From assembly GCA_003511945.1 (NCBI GenBank), contig DOJA01000235.1:1-5065 (forward strand): 5,065 nt of DNA, in the 5' to 3' direction. A program made the position numbers and the translations under genes. Origin of the DNA: Phycisphaerales bacterium (lineage in GTDB: Bacteria > Planctomycetota > Phycisphaerae > Phycisphaerales > UBA1924). Below the pieces are notes generated by a model. The model did no database searches, had not been told where the DNA came from, and was given only the letters and a program-made list of their open reading frames with translations. This document shows positions 1-5,057 of this stretch, one piece after another; the stretch's first letter is position 1, and every line of letters begins with the position of its first letter.

Positions 1-1344
1 CTCCCGCCGCCGCCCCCCGCGTGGGTGGACCAGATGCTCCGCGAGGTCTCCCCCCAGCGACTCCGCGCCGATGTCGACCGCCTGGCGGCCTTTGGCACCC
101 GCCACACGCTGAGCGCGACCGACCACCCGACCCGCGGCATCGGGGCGGCCCGCCGCTGGATCCTGGAGGAGTTTCAGAAGGCCGCCGACGCCAGCGGACG
201 CCCCGCAGCCGAGGCGATGCGGGTGAAGTTCGAGCCCTGGCCCGTCGAGCCCGACGGGCGGCGCATCGATGTCCCAGTCGAGGTCGTGAATGTCGTCGCC
301 GAGATCCCCGGACGCCTGGAGAACGACGGCGTCGCCCCCGCCCCCCGGGTCTATGTGCTGGGTCACTACGACTCCCGGGCGAGCAACGAGATGGACCGCG
401 AGATCGACGCTCCCGGCGCGAACGACGACGGGTCCGGAACGGCGCTCGTCATCGAACTCGTCCGCGTGCTCTCGAAGCAGCGGTTCGACTGCACCGTGGT
501 GCTCATCGCCACCGCGGGCGAGGAGCAGGGGCTGATCGGCGCGCGCAAGCACGCGGCGTGGGCGAGCGCCGGCGGCATCGACATCCGCGCCGTGCTGTCG
601 AGCGACATCATCGGCGACCCGACCTCCCCGGGGGGCGTGGTCCACGCCGACCGCGTGCGCGTGCTCTCGGAGGGCGTGCCCGCGGTCGCGATGGGCTCGG
701 ACGATGCCCGGGGCGGCGGGCGCCTGATGTTCGAACGCCTCCGGCGCGAGAGCGCGCTGGGCGAGTCCTCCTCCCGCCAGCTCGCGCGCGCGATCGACGC
801 CATCGCCCGCCTGCACCGGACCGAAGTCCGCCCGATGCTGATCTTCCGCGCCGACCGGTTCCTCCGGGGCGGGGACCACACCCCCTTCCACGAGGCCGGC
901 TTCCCCGCCGTGCGCTTCACGGAGGTCGAGGAGGACTACAGCCGCCAGCACCAGGATGTCCGCACGGAGAACGGCGCGCGCTTCGGCGATGTGCCCGAGT
1001 TCGTGGACGAGAACTACCTCGCGGGCGTCGTCCGCCTGAACGCGGCGGCGACGGCGCACCTGGCGAACGCCCCCGCGCCGCCCGCCAACGCGCGCCTCAT
1101 CACCGCGAACCTGGCCAACTCGACCACCCTCCGCTGGGCGCCGAGCACCGAGGCGGACATCGCGGGATACGAGGTCGTCTGGCGAGCCACCACCAGCCCC
1201 GACTGGGAGCACGCGCAGGATGTGGGCCTCGTCGCCGAAGCCACCCTGCCCGTGAGCAAGGACAACTTCTTCCTGGGCGTGCGCGCCTACGACCGCGACG
1301 GGTTCCGGTCCCTCGTCTCGTTCCCGCTGGCGGCCCGGGAGTGA
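1..1344 (+). CDS. M28-family zinc metallopeptidase with C-terminal FN3-like domain (5'-partial)
   Basis: Likely an exported aminopeptidase or carboxypeptidase-like enzyme of the M28 (aminopeptidase Y/Ap1, bacterial leucyl aminopeptidase) type, with two catalytic zinc ions. Counting the codon at base 25 as residue 1, the usual ligand series is present in order: H114 in GHYDSRAS, D134/D135 in GANDDGSG, E166/E167 in AGEEQG (catalytic Glu plus ligand), D194 in SSDIIGD, and H285 in GGDHTPFHEAGFPA. Residues about 353-439 resemble a fibronectin-III domain (STTLRWAPS, AGYEVVWR, FFLGVRAYDRDG), common in secreted enzymes. The frame is open to base 1 (LPPPPPAW precedes residue 1), and the GTG at 25 has no Shine-Dalgarno sequence. 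The true start and probable signal peptide therefore lie upstream of the window. The stop is TGA at 1342-1344, directly abutting the stop of the convergent gene. Exact substrate is not predictable. Family call is firm. Confidence 0.93.
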   Translation, partial: LPPPPPAWVDQMLREVSPQRLRADVDRLAAFGTRHTLSATDHPTRGIGAARRWILEEFQKAADASGRPAAEAMRVKFEPWPVEPDGRRIDVPVEVVNVVAEIPGRLENDGVAPAPRVYVLGHYDSRASNEMDREIDAPGANDDGSGTALVIELVRVLSKQRFDCTVVLIATAGEEQGLIGARKHAAWASAGGIDIRAVLSSDIIGDPTSPGGVVHADRVRVLSEGVPAVAMGSDDARGGGRLMFERLRRESALGESSSRQLARAIDAIARLHRTEVRPMLIFRADRFLRGGDHTPFHEAGFPAVRFTEVEEDYSRQHQDVRTENGARFGDVPEFVDENYLAGVVRLNAAATAHLANAPAPPANARLITANLANSTTLRWAPSTEADIAGYEVVWRATTSPDWEHAQDVGLVAEATLPVSKDNFFLGVRAYDRDGFRSLVSFPLAARE

Positions 1345-1989
1345 TCAGCGCCGACGACGCGAACCCGCCAGCAGCAGCCCCGCGAGGCCCATCGCCCCTG
1401 CGGTGGGCAGCGGGATCGGGCGCACGGGGTCCTGGGGCTCGTTGACGAACGACTCGCTGCCCCCGTTGCCGAAGGCCTGGACATGGATCCCGATGCGGAG
1501 CTCCCCGCTGTTGATGTCGTCCAGGACATCCGCGAAGAGCCCGATGATCGAGAAGGACAGGTCGAGGGTCTCGCCCGGGCTGACGCCGTGGGTGGGCGCG
1601 GGGCTGTTCGCGGTGAAGCGCCGGTTCGACAGGAAGACCGGCATCGCGTTGTTGCCCGCGGGCAGATCGGGGGGCGCACCGCCCGGCGCAAAGGCCACGC
1701 CCATGCTGCCGGCGGGGGCGTCGGCGGCGCCGAGGCGCGGCGTGTTGTCGTCGAAGTAAATCTGCGTGATCGTCATGGGCGTGTTGCCCATGTGGAAGAA
1801 GTGGAAGCCCACCTTGCCGCCCATGAGCATGGAGACGGTCACGCGCAGCTGCGTTTCCCCCGCGGCGGCGTTGGTCGCGTTGTTCCCGCTGATGTTCGTG
1901 AAGCCGTAGGTCTGCGTCCCGGCGCTCGCCAGGGGGATCCCGAGGGCGCCACCGGCGCACAGAACGACGGCCTTGAGGGTGCGGTTCAT
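1345..1989 (-). CDS. PEP-CTERM-like exosortase-dependent surface protein (214 aa)
   Basis: Secreted protein of unknown function, probably anchored to or released at the cell surface after exosortase-type processing. The N-terminus is a signal peptide: MNRTLK, a hydrophobic stretch AVVLCAGGALGIPL, then ASA, with likely cleavage after residue 23. The C-terminus has PIPLPTAG (191-198), a short hydrophobic segment (199-209) and SRRRR, the planctomycete variant of a PEP-CTERM signal in which the Glu is replaced. The middle is a predicted beta-rich domain with a YFDD motif (78-81) and a SGELRIGIHVQAFGNGGSES segment (161-180). These resemble exosortase-dependent families named for an x-D-D motif; that assignment is from memory and unchecked. 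The ATG at 1989 has GGGAG upstream at 1999-2003 (9-nt spacing) and a promoter at 2048-2075. It is convergent with the M28 gene with zero intervening bases, so no terminator fits between them. Confidence 0.88.
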   Translation of the reverse strand: MNRTLKAVVLCAGGALGIPLASAGTQTYGFTNISGNNATNAAAGETQLRVTVSMLMGGKVGFHFFHMGNTPMTITQIYFDDNTPRLGAADAPAGSMGVAFAPGGAPPDLPAGNNAMPVFLSNRRFTANSPAPTHGVSPGETLDLSFSIIGLFADVLDDINSGELRIGIHVQAFGNGGSESFVNEPQDPVRPIPLPTAGAMGLAGLLLAGSRRRR

Positions 1990-1998
1990 ATCTTCTTA

Positions 1999-2003
1999 CT
2001 CCC
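1999..2003 (-). promoter_or_regulatory. Shine-Dalgarno for the 1345-1989 surface protein
   Basis: On the minus strand GGGAG lies 9 nt before the ATG at 1989-1987. A purine-rich AAGAAG follows it closely and could contribute. It supports the chosen start. Confidence 0.5.
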
Positions 2004-2047
2004 ACGGCGCCCCGCCCCGCGGCTGCGAGCGCCGGTTCTCCACCCGG

Positions 2048-2075
2048 ATTGTGACCCCGAGTTGAGGGGAGTCAA
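2048..2075 (-). promoter_or_regulatory. Sigma-70-like promoter of the 1345-1989 surface protein
   Basis: Minus strand: TTGACT (bases 2075-2070, 5 of 6 to the -35 consensus), a 16-nt spacer, then CACAAT (2053-2048, 4 of 6 to the -10 consensus). The predicted transcript would start near base 2041, giving a leader of about 50 nt before the ATG at 1989. The -35 match stands out in otherwise GC-rich DNA. The spacer contains a CCCC/GGGG inverted repeat with a 7-nt loop. Motif match only; not proven. Confidence 0.5.
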
Positions 2076-2090
2076 ATCCCGCAACAGGCA

Positions 2091-2107
2091 GAACTTGCGC
2101 ACAGTTC
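2091..2107. repeat. Inverted repeat upstream of the surface-protein promoter
   Basis: GAACT (2091-2095), TGCGCAC, AGTTC (2103-2107): 5-bp arms separated by 7 nt, with a TGCGCA palindrome inside the loop. It ends 16 bp upstream of the predicted -35 box, so its centre lies about 58 bp upstream of the inferred transcription start. That position would suit an activator site. It could also be chance. Confidence 0.3.
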
Positions 2108-2183
2108 GGGCTTTGCGGGCACCCAATCGGCCTTCCGTTGTTCTGGGACAGGCCGGCGGGAGATTGATCGGGTTGTGTTCGGG

Positions 2184-3158
2184 TCAGGCCGCCCGGGCGG
2201 GGACCACCCGCTGGACGCCCTCGATCGACTCGCCGGAGACCGCGCGGTCAACCAGTTCGACCATGTCCTGCACCCGTGGCTTGGGGATCTGGACATCGGC
2301 GCCGACCTGTCGCCCCTTCTTGAGGTTGTCCTCGCTGACAAGGGACGAGAAGAGCACCACGGGAACCCGAGCGAAGCGGGCATCGCCCTTGATCTTGCGG
2401 GTGAGCGCCAGCCCGTCCATGCGGGGCATCTCGATGTCGCTGACGATGGCGCTGATGGGCGCCCCGTCGGCGTCGATGGCCTCCCACGCCGCCTGCCCGT
2501 CGGAGTAGACCTCCAGGCGCCCGTAGCCGGAGTTGCGCAGCACATCGCCCATCAGCCGGCGCATGAAGGGGGAGTCCTCGGCCAGGATGACGCGCTTGGA
2601 CCCGCGGTCGATCCCGCGGGGGTTGGCGACACGCCCGATGTGCAGGCGCTTTTCGATCATGATCGAGTCGGCCACCGACTCGAAGTCGACGAGCAGCACC
2701 AGGCGCCCATCGAGATCGATCGAGCCGGTGGTGCTGCTGACGGGGCGGTCGGAGGGGCGCTGAGCGAAGGCGAAGTCCGGCGCCGGCTTGACGCGCGACC
2801 AGGACATCCGGTGGATCTGCTCGACCGCGTCGACGAGGAAGCCGGTCCGCAGCCCGTTGAACTCGGTGATGATGATGCGCCCCTCGACGCCCCCGGACGC
2901 GCGCGTATCGCGCAGCCCGAGATGGTGCGACAGGTCCACCACGGGGAGAACGGTGCCGCGGATGTTGAACATCCCCAGCACCGACGGGTGGCGGTGCGGC
3001 GTGGCGACCAGGGCCACGGGCTTGATGACCTCGCGCACCTTGGCGACATTCAGCCCGAAGGCCCCGCCCGCGAGCAGGAAGACCAGCACTTCGAACTCGT
3101 TGGTGCCGGCGTCGAGCAGGATGTCGCCGGTGATGCCCTGCATTTCGTTCTGGGCCAT
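2184..3158 (-). CDS. cheV: CheV-type chemotaxis adaptor (CheW domain + receiver domain)
   Basis: Cytoplasmic coupling protein that would link chemoreceptors to the CheA kinase through its CheW domain and tune signalling by phosphorylation of its receiver domain. At 324 aa it has the normal CheV length and order. Residues about 20-170 form the CheW part: FEVLVFLLAGGAFGLNVAKV, REVIKP, HPSVLGMFNIRGTVLPVVDL, GRIIITEFN, then GRLVLLVDFE. Residues about 188-308 form the receiver: acidic pair E194/D195 in ILAEDSPFMR, phospho-acceptor D241 in SDIEMPRMDG, S271/S272 in VVLFSS, and K293 in IPKP. All catalytic receiver residues are present, so it should be phosphorylatable. The ATG at 3158 follows GGGGAG at 3167-3172 with 8-nt spacing. 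No cheA, cheB/R or receptor gene is in the window, so it is an orphan here. It is divergent from a LuxR-type regulator. Family call is very secure; chemotaxis rather than another CheW-based pathway is inferred. Confidence 0.93.
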   Translation of the reverse strand: MAQNEMQGITGDILLDAGTNEFEVLVFLLAGGAFGLNVAKVREVIKPVALVATPHRHPSVLGMFNIRGTVLPVVDLSHHLGLRDTRASGGVEGRIIITEFNGLRTGFLVDAVEQIHRMSWSRVKPAPDFAFAQRPSDRPVSSTTGSIDLDGRLVLLVDFESVADSIMIEKRLHIGRVANPRGIDRGSKRVILAEDSPFMRRLMGDVLRNSGYGRLEVYSDGQAAWEAIDADGAPISAIVSDIEMPRMDGLALTRKIKGDARFARVPVVLFSSLVSEDNLKKGRQVGADVQIPKPRVQDMVELVDRAVSGESIEGVQRVVPARAA

Positions 3159-3166
3159 GTCTCGGG

Positions 3167-3172
3167 CTCCCC
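3167..3172 (-). promoter_or_regulatory. Shine-Dalgarno for cheV
   Basis: Minus-strand GGGGAG, 8 nt before the ATG at 3158-3156. It fits this start better than the internal Met at residue 6. Confidence 0.6.
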
Positions 3173-3199
3173 GGCGCGCGTCTCGGCGGCCTGACCGGG

Positions 3200-3207
3200 C
3201 TATCGGC
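3200..3207 (-). promoter_or_regulatory. Candidate sigma-28 (FliA)-like -10 element upstream of cheV
   Basis: The minus strand reads GCCGATAG, 7 of 8 to the flagellar sigma-28 -10 consensus GCCGATAA, 41 nt before the cheV start codon. The -35 region at the standard 11-nt spacing (GAACTCCC) matches TAAAGTTT poorly. Promoter identity is therefore tentative, though it would make sense for a chemotaxis gene. Confidence 0.28.
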
Positions 3208-3227
3208 GATCCGGGGCAGGGAGTTCG

Positions 3228-3241
3228 GGCCGGCGCCGGCC
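3228..3241. repeat. 14-bp perfect palindrome in the cheV/luxR intergenic region
   Basis: GGCCGGCGCCGGCC reads the same on both strands. It lies between the divergent cheV and LuxR-type genes, just upstream of the candidate cheV promoter. It could be an operator or only a product of high GC content. Confidence 0.45.
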
Positions 3242-3256
3242 TGTGGACGCGACGGG

Positions 3257-3266
3257 TATGCGCATA
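3257..3266. repeat. 10-bp perfect palindrome TATGCGCATA in the divergent intergenic region
   Basis: TATGCGCATA is fully self-complementary and overlaps a second palindrome, CATATG, at 3263-3268. Located about 45 bp upstream of the AT-rich island at 3311-3316, it is a plausible binding site for a dimeric regulator. Unproven. Confidence 0.35.
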
Positions 3267-3310
3267 TGAAGACTCCGTGAGCGGCGCCCGCCGAAGCCCT
3301 CGTCCCTAGG

Positions 3311-3316
3311 TATTAT
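3311..3316 (+). promoter_or_regulatory. Candidate -10 box for the LuxR-type regulator
   Basis: TATTAT (5 of 6 to TATAAT) sits in the only clear AT-rich island of this intergenic region. It would give a leader of about 70 nt before the ATG at 3395. No convincing -35 is present at 16-18 bp spacing. On the opposite strand the same island reads AATAAT, so it could also serve cheV from a distance. Confidence 0.3.
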
Positions 3317-3382
3317 TCCGGGCCTGGTTGGACTCGGGAAGAGAGGCCCGAGGCCGCCCTCCATCCAAGTTCCGGCGGCGGC

Positions 3383-3387
3383 AGGAG
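3383..3387 (+). promoter_or_regulatory. Shine-Dalgarno for the LuxR-type regulator
   Basis: AGGAG lies 7 nt before the ATG at 3395, an optimal spacing, and fixes the start codon. Confidence 0.7.
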
Positions 3388-3394
3388 CGATCCC

Positions 3395-4048
3395 ATGCCC
3401 TTTGTCATTCCGCCCGGCCCCAAGGCAGCCCCACGCGTCGGCGCACGACCGGCGTTCGACAGGGATGCGCTGGGCTCCATGGCCGAGCGGTTCCTGTCGT
3501 GCGTGCCTCTGTCGGCGGAAGTGATCGACGCCTCCGGCGCGTCATGGTTCGCCAACGACCGCGCCGAGCGCCTCGCTGACGGGTTCGCGCACGCCGGCGC
3601 TGCGGTGCCCTCCGATGCACGCGAAGAGCGGCTGGAGGTCCTCCGTCGCGCGCTGGCGTCGGGCGAGAAGGTCCGCGTGGTCGGGGTGCAGGGGGGCGTC
3701 AAGCGACAGTGGGTGATTTGTCCGAACACCGCGAGCGGGCTTCCCGCGCCCTGGGCAGTGGTCTTCGCCTCTGGTGGGCCGCTCGACGCCTTCGGGGATC
3801 CCTCGGGCGCAACGGTGCGGCTCGAACACGACGACTGGGGTCCGCTCGCGGGGTTGAGCCCGCGGGAGCTTGAAGTCCTCACCCGGATCGCCCGCGGGCT
3901 GAGCATGAGGGAGATCGCGCGGGAGATGGAGCGCAGCGTGAAGACGGTTGAGTTCCACCGCTCGGCCCTTGGCGCGAAGCTCGGCGTGACAAACCGGGTG
4001 GAGCTCACGCGCCTCGCGCTGCGGGCCGGGCTGGTCGACCTGTCCTGA
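3395..4048 (+). CDS. LuxR/GerE-family transcriptional regulator with PAS-like N-terminus, no receiver domain
   Basis: DNA-binding transcription factor, 217 aa. Residues about 152-212 form a GerE/LuxR helix-turn-helix: LSPRELEVLTRIARG, then LSMREIAREMERSVKTVEFH with the conserved K-T-V-x-x-H recognition-helix signature, then GAKLGVTNRVELTRLALR. The N-terminal half lacks the acidic pocket and lysine of a response-regulator receiver domain, so it is not a classical NarL-type partner of a histidine kinase. Residues about 38-60 (SAEVIDASGASWFANDRAER) resemble the start of a PAS domain (D-x-x-G then N-x-A), so it may sense a small ligand or a protein partner; this is inferred. It is divergent from cheV across 236 bp and convergent with a PEP-CTERM-like gene 3 bp downstream. 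Its targets are unknown; the flanking genes are the natural first candidates. Confidence 0.88.
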   Translation: MPFVIPPGPKAAPRVGARPAFDRDALGSMAERFLSCVPLSAEVIDASGASWFANDRAERLADGFAHAGAAVPSDAREERLEVLRRALASGEKVRVVGVQGGVKRQWVICPNTASGLPAPWAVVFASGGPLDAFGDPSGATVRLEHDDWGPLAGLSPRELEVLTRIARGLSMREIAREMERSVKTVEFHRSALGAKLGVTNRVELTRLALRAGLVDLS

Positions 4049-4051
4049 CTC

Positions 4052-4777
4052 TCACCGGCGCCGACGACGGGCGCCGAAGAGGGCGGCGGCCGCGAACACG
4101 CCGAGGGCGGTCGGCGCGGGGATCTCGGCGTTCCGGAGCTTGACCGTGATCTTCGCGCCCTCGCTGGGGTTGTTGTTCGTGAAGGTGCCGAAGGCGATCT
4201 TGCCGGTGAGCATCCAGTCGCCGCTGAGGAGGTTGAAGTCGTTGCCGAAGATGAGGTAGGTCTCCTTGAAGGTGACCGCGGGCGCCGGGGCGGTGTTCAG
4301 GTCGGGGAAGGCGTTCACATCCATCCCCAGCCCCATGAACGCGACATCGGTGAGCGTCACCGAGCCGCGCGTGCCGACGGTGAACAGGTGCAGGGTGTTC
4401 ATCTGGCCCATGGTGTCGGTGGGCTGCGTGAGGGAGTTCAGCACCCCGACCGCGGGCGACGGGCCGGTGATCGTCCATGTGACCTGCTGGAGCGCGTGGT
4501 CGTAGTTCAGCTTGAACCCGAACTCGTCGTTCTCGAAGAACGCCTTGCTGTTGCTCACCGCGCCGGTGACATCGCCCACCTCGGGCAGACTGTCGAACTC
4601 GAGCCGGGTATCCCAGTTGGTCGTGTCGGCGCGGTAGCGGGCTTCGATGCGCCGGTTGTTGCGGGGCTGCAGGATCGATCCCCCGCCGAGCTCGGAGAAG
4701 AACACGGGCGCGCCCTGAGCAGCGCCCGCGCAGGCGCTGACGCACAACACGACGACCGAACAAGTTCTCATCGACAT
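4052..4777 (-). CDS. PEP-CTERM-like secreted surface protein (241 aa)
   Basis: Exported protein of unknown function. The N-terminus MSMRT plus hydrophobic CSVVVLCVSACAGAA, followed by QGA, fits a signal peptide with cleavage around residues 22-23. An alternative is a lipoprotein, since VSAC ending at C16 loosely matches a lipobox. The C-terminus has IPAPT (219-223), a hydrophobic stretch LGVFAAAALFG, then ARRRRR, a variant exosortase sorting signal. The central region (about 30-215) is probably beta-rich, with FGFKLNYDHALQQVTWTITG and a LLSGDWMLTGKIAFGTF segment. It vaguely recalls choice-of-anchor domains of surface proteins, but I cannot name a family. ATG at 4777 is preferred over the ATG two codons later (4771) because GGGGAA lies 6 nt upstream of it. 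It converges with the LuxR-type gene, leaving 3 bp. It shows no obvious sequence similarity to the other surface protein except at the tail. Confidence 0.85.
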   Translation of the reverse strand: MSMRTCSVVVLCVSACAGAAQGAPVFFSELGGGSILQPRNNRRIEARYRADTTNWDTRLEFDSLPEVGDVTGAVSNSKAFFENDEFGFKLNYDHALQQVTWTITGPSPAVGVLNSLTQPTDTMGQMNTLHLFTVGTRGSVTLTDVAFMGLGMDVNAFPDLNTAPAPAVTFKETYLIFGNDFNLLSGDWMLTGKIAFGTFTNNNPSEGAKITVKLRNAEIPAPTALGVFAAAALFGARRRRR

Positions 4778-4783
4778 GACGGC

Positions 4784-4789
4784 TTCCCC
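4784..4789 (-). promoter_or_regulatory. Shine-Dalgarno for the 4052-4777 surface protein
   Basis: Minus-strand GGGGAA lies 6 nt before the ATG at 4777-4775. It favours that codon over the second ATG at 4771. Confidence 0.5.
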
Positions 4790-4818
4790 TCGCCCCTCCG
4801 GGCGGACATGCTTCAGGC

Positions 4819-4837
4819 CCGGGCGTCGACGGCCCGG
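4819..4837. repeat. Small inverted repeat in the leader of the 4052-4777 gene
   Basis: CCGGGC (4819-4824), a 7-nt loop GTCGACG, and GCCCGG (4832-4837). It would form a 6-bp GC stem in the 5' leader about 40 nt upstream of the start codon. No riboswitch family is recognisable. Confidence 0.3.
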
Positions 4838-4855
4838 CGCTTCCCTCGATCAAAG

Positions 4856-4861
4856 ATTAGA
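4856..4861 (-). promoter_or_regulatory. Candidate -10 box for the 4052-4777 surface protein
   Basis: Minus-strand TCTAAT (5 of 6 to TATAAT) in a local AT-rich patch, giving a leader of about 70 nt. The best -35 (TCGACT) has only a 14-nt spacer, so the promoter assignment is weak. Confidence 0.3.
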
Positions 4862-4968
4862 CCGATGGCGAGCGGAGTCGAGGCCCGGGGCGTAAGAAAT
4901 CGGTGAAACGGCGCCGCAGCCGGAGGACAGGGCGAGAATCTGGGCAATCAGCGCAACGGGGGTTCCAG

Positions 4969-4988
4969 GAGGACCTCACAGAATGACC
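4969..4988 (+). repeat. 20-bp direct repeat, copy 1
   Basis: GAGGACCTCACAGAATGACC, identical to copy 2. It contains the odd palindrome GAGG-A-CCTC. Flanking TTC (4963-4965) and GAA (4981-4983) extend the symmetry, with three mismatched pairs between. Confidence 0.85.
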
Positions 4989-4996
4989 TACCCCTG

Positions 4997-5020
4997 CTGG
5001 TGGGACAGGCGTCCCGCCAG
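4997..5020. repeat. 10-bp-stem hairpin of the 'GGTPVPP' dispersed-repeat type
   Basis: Arms CTGGTGGGAC (4997-5006) and GTCCCGCCAG (5011-5020) pair over 10 bp (one G-T wobble) around the loop AGGC. Translated, the element gives the tell-tale GGTPVPP on the minus strand and GTGVPP on the plus strand. These strings recur in spurious short proteins across planctomycete-type genomes. No T-run follows on either strand, so it is not a canonical terminator. Confidence 0.75.
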
Positions 5021-5037
5021 TCGCTCCGCCCTTCTGA

Positions 5038-5057
5038 GAGGACCTCACAGAATGACC
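5038..5057 (+). repeat. 20-bp direct repeat, copy 2
   Basis: Identical to copy 1. Here the surrounding 21-nt inverted repeat (5032-5052) is nearly complete: TTCTG-A-GAGG and CCTC-A-CAGAA around a central A, with one A-A mismatch. Confidence 0.85.

Larger units (their letters stand above)
4963..5057. repeat. Structured repeat element: two direct repeats flanking a hairpin (REP/MITE-like)
   Basis: Two exact 20-bp direct repeats (4969-4988 and 5038-5057, 69 bp apart) flank a 24-nt hairpin (4997-5020). Each direct repeat overlaps an imperfect inverted repeat, at 4963-4983 and 5032-5052. The element therefore reads as three successive potential stem-loops in under 100 nt. It probably continues beyond the right edge. 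The sequence resembles non-coding dispersed repeats that are abundant in planctomycete and verrucomicrobial genomes; this is recalled rather than searched. Confidence 0.65.

Noticed and set aside
25..27. GTG as the real start of the M28 peptidase
   Set aside because: There is no Shine-Dalgarno sequence upstream, the frame is open to base 1, and an enzyme of this type would be expected to have a signal peptide that is missing here. The start must lie outside the window.
1990..2183. Intrinsic terminator for cheV
   Set aside because: I searched the minus strand downstream of the cheV stop and found no GC stem followed by a T-run.
1483..2508. Long plus-strand open frame spanning the surface protein, the spacer and the end of cheV
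   Set aside because: It is a shadow frame caused by high GC content. It crosses two well-supported minus-strand genes and a promoter region and has no recognisable domain.
2175..3194. Long plus-strand open frame antisense to cheV
   Set aside because: The minus-strand product is an unmistakable CheW-receiver protein. The plus-strand translation is rich in D/G/V/H from codon shadowing and has no domain.
4056..4076. Inverted repeat CGGCGCC-N7-GGCGCCG at the end of the LuxR/surface-protein convergent junction
   Set aside because: It lies within the Arg-tail codons of the minus-strand gene and has no T-run on either side. It is best explained by GC-rich arginine and glycine-alanine codons rather than as a terminator.
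4857..5048. A 63-residue open frame on the minus strand containing GGATGGTPVPPAG
   Set aside because: It runs straight through the repeat element, has no homologous domain and carries the GGTPVPP string typical of spurious ORFs in this repeat family. Its composition follows from the repeat, not from coding.
4969..5057. CRISPR array
   Set aside because: Only two 20-bp repeats with a 49-bp spacer that itself contains a palindromic dispersed repeat. No cas gene is nearby.
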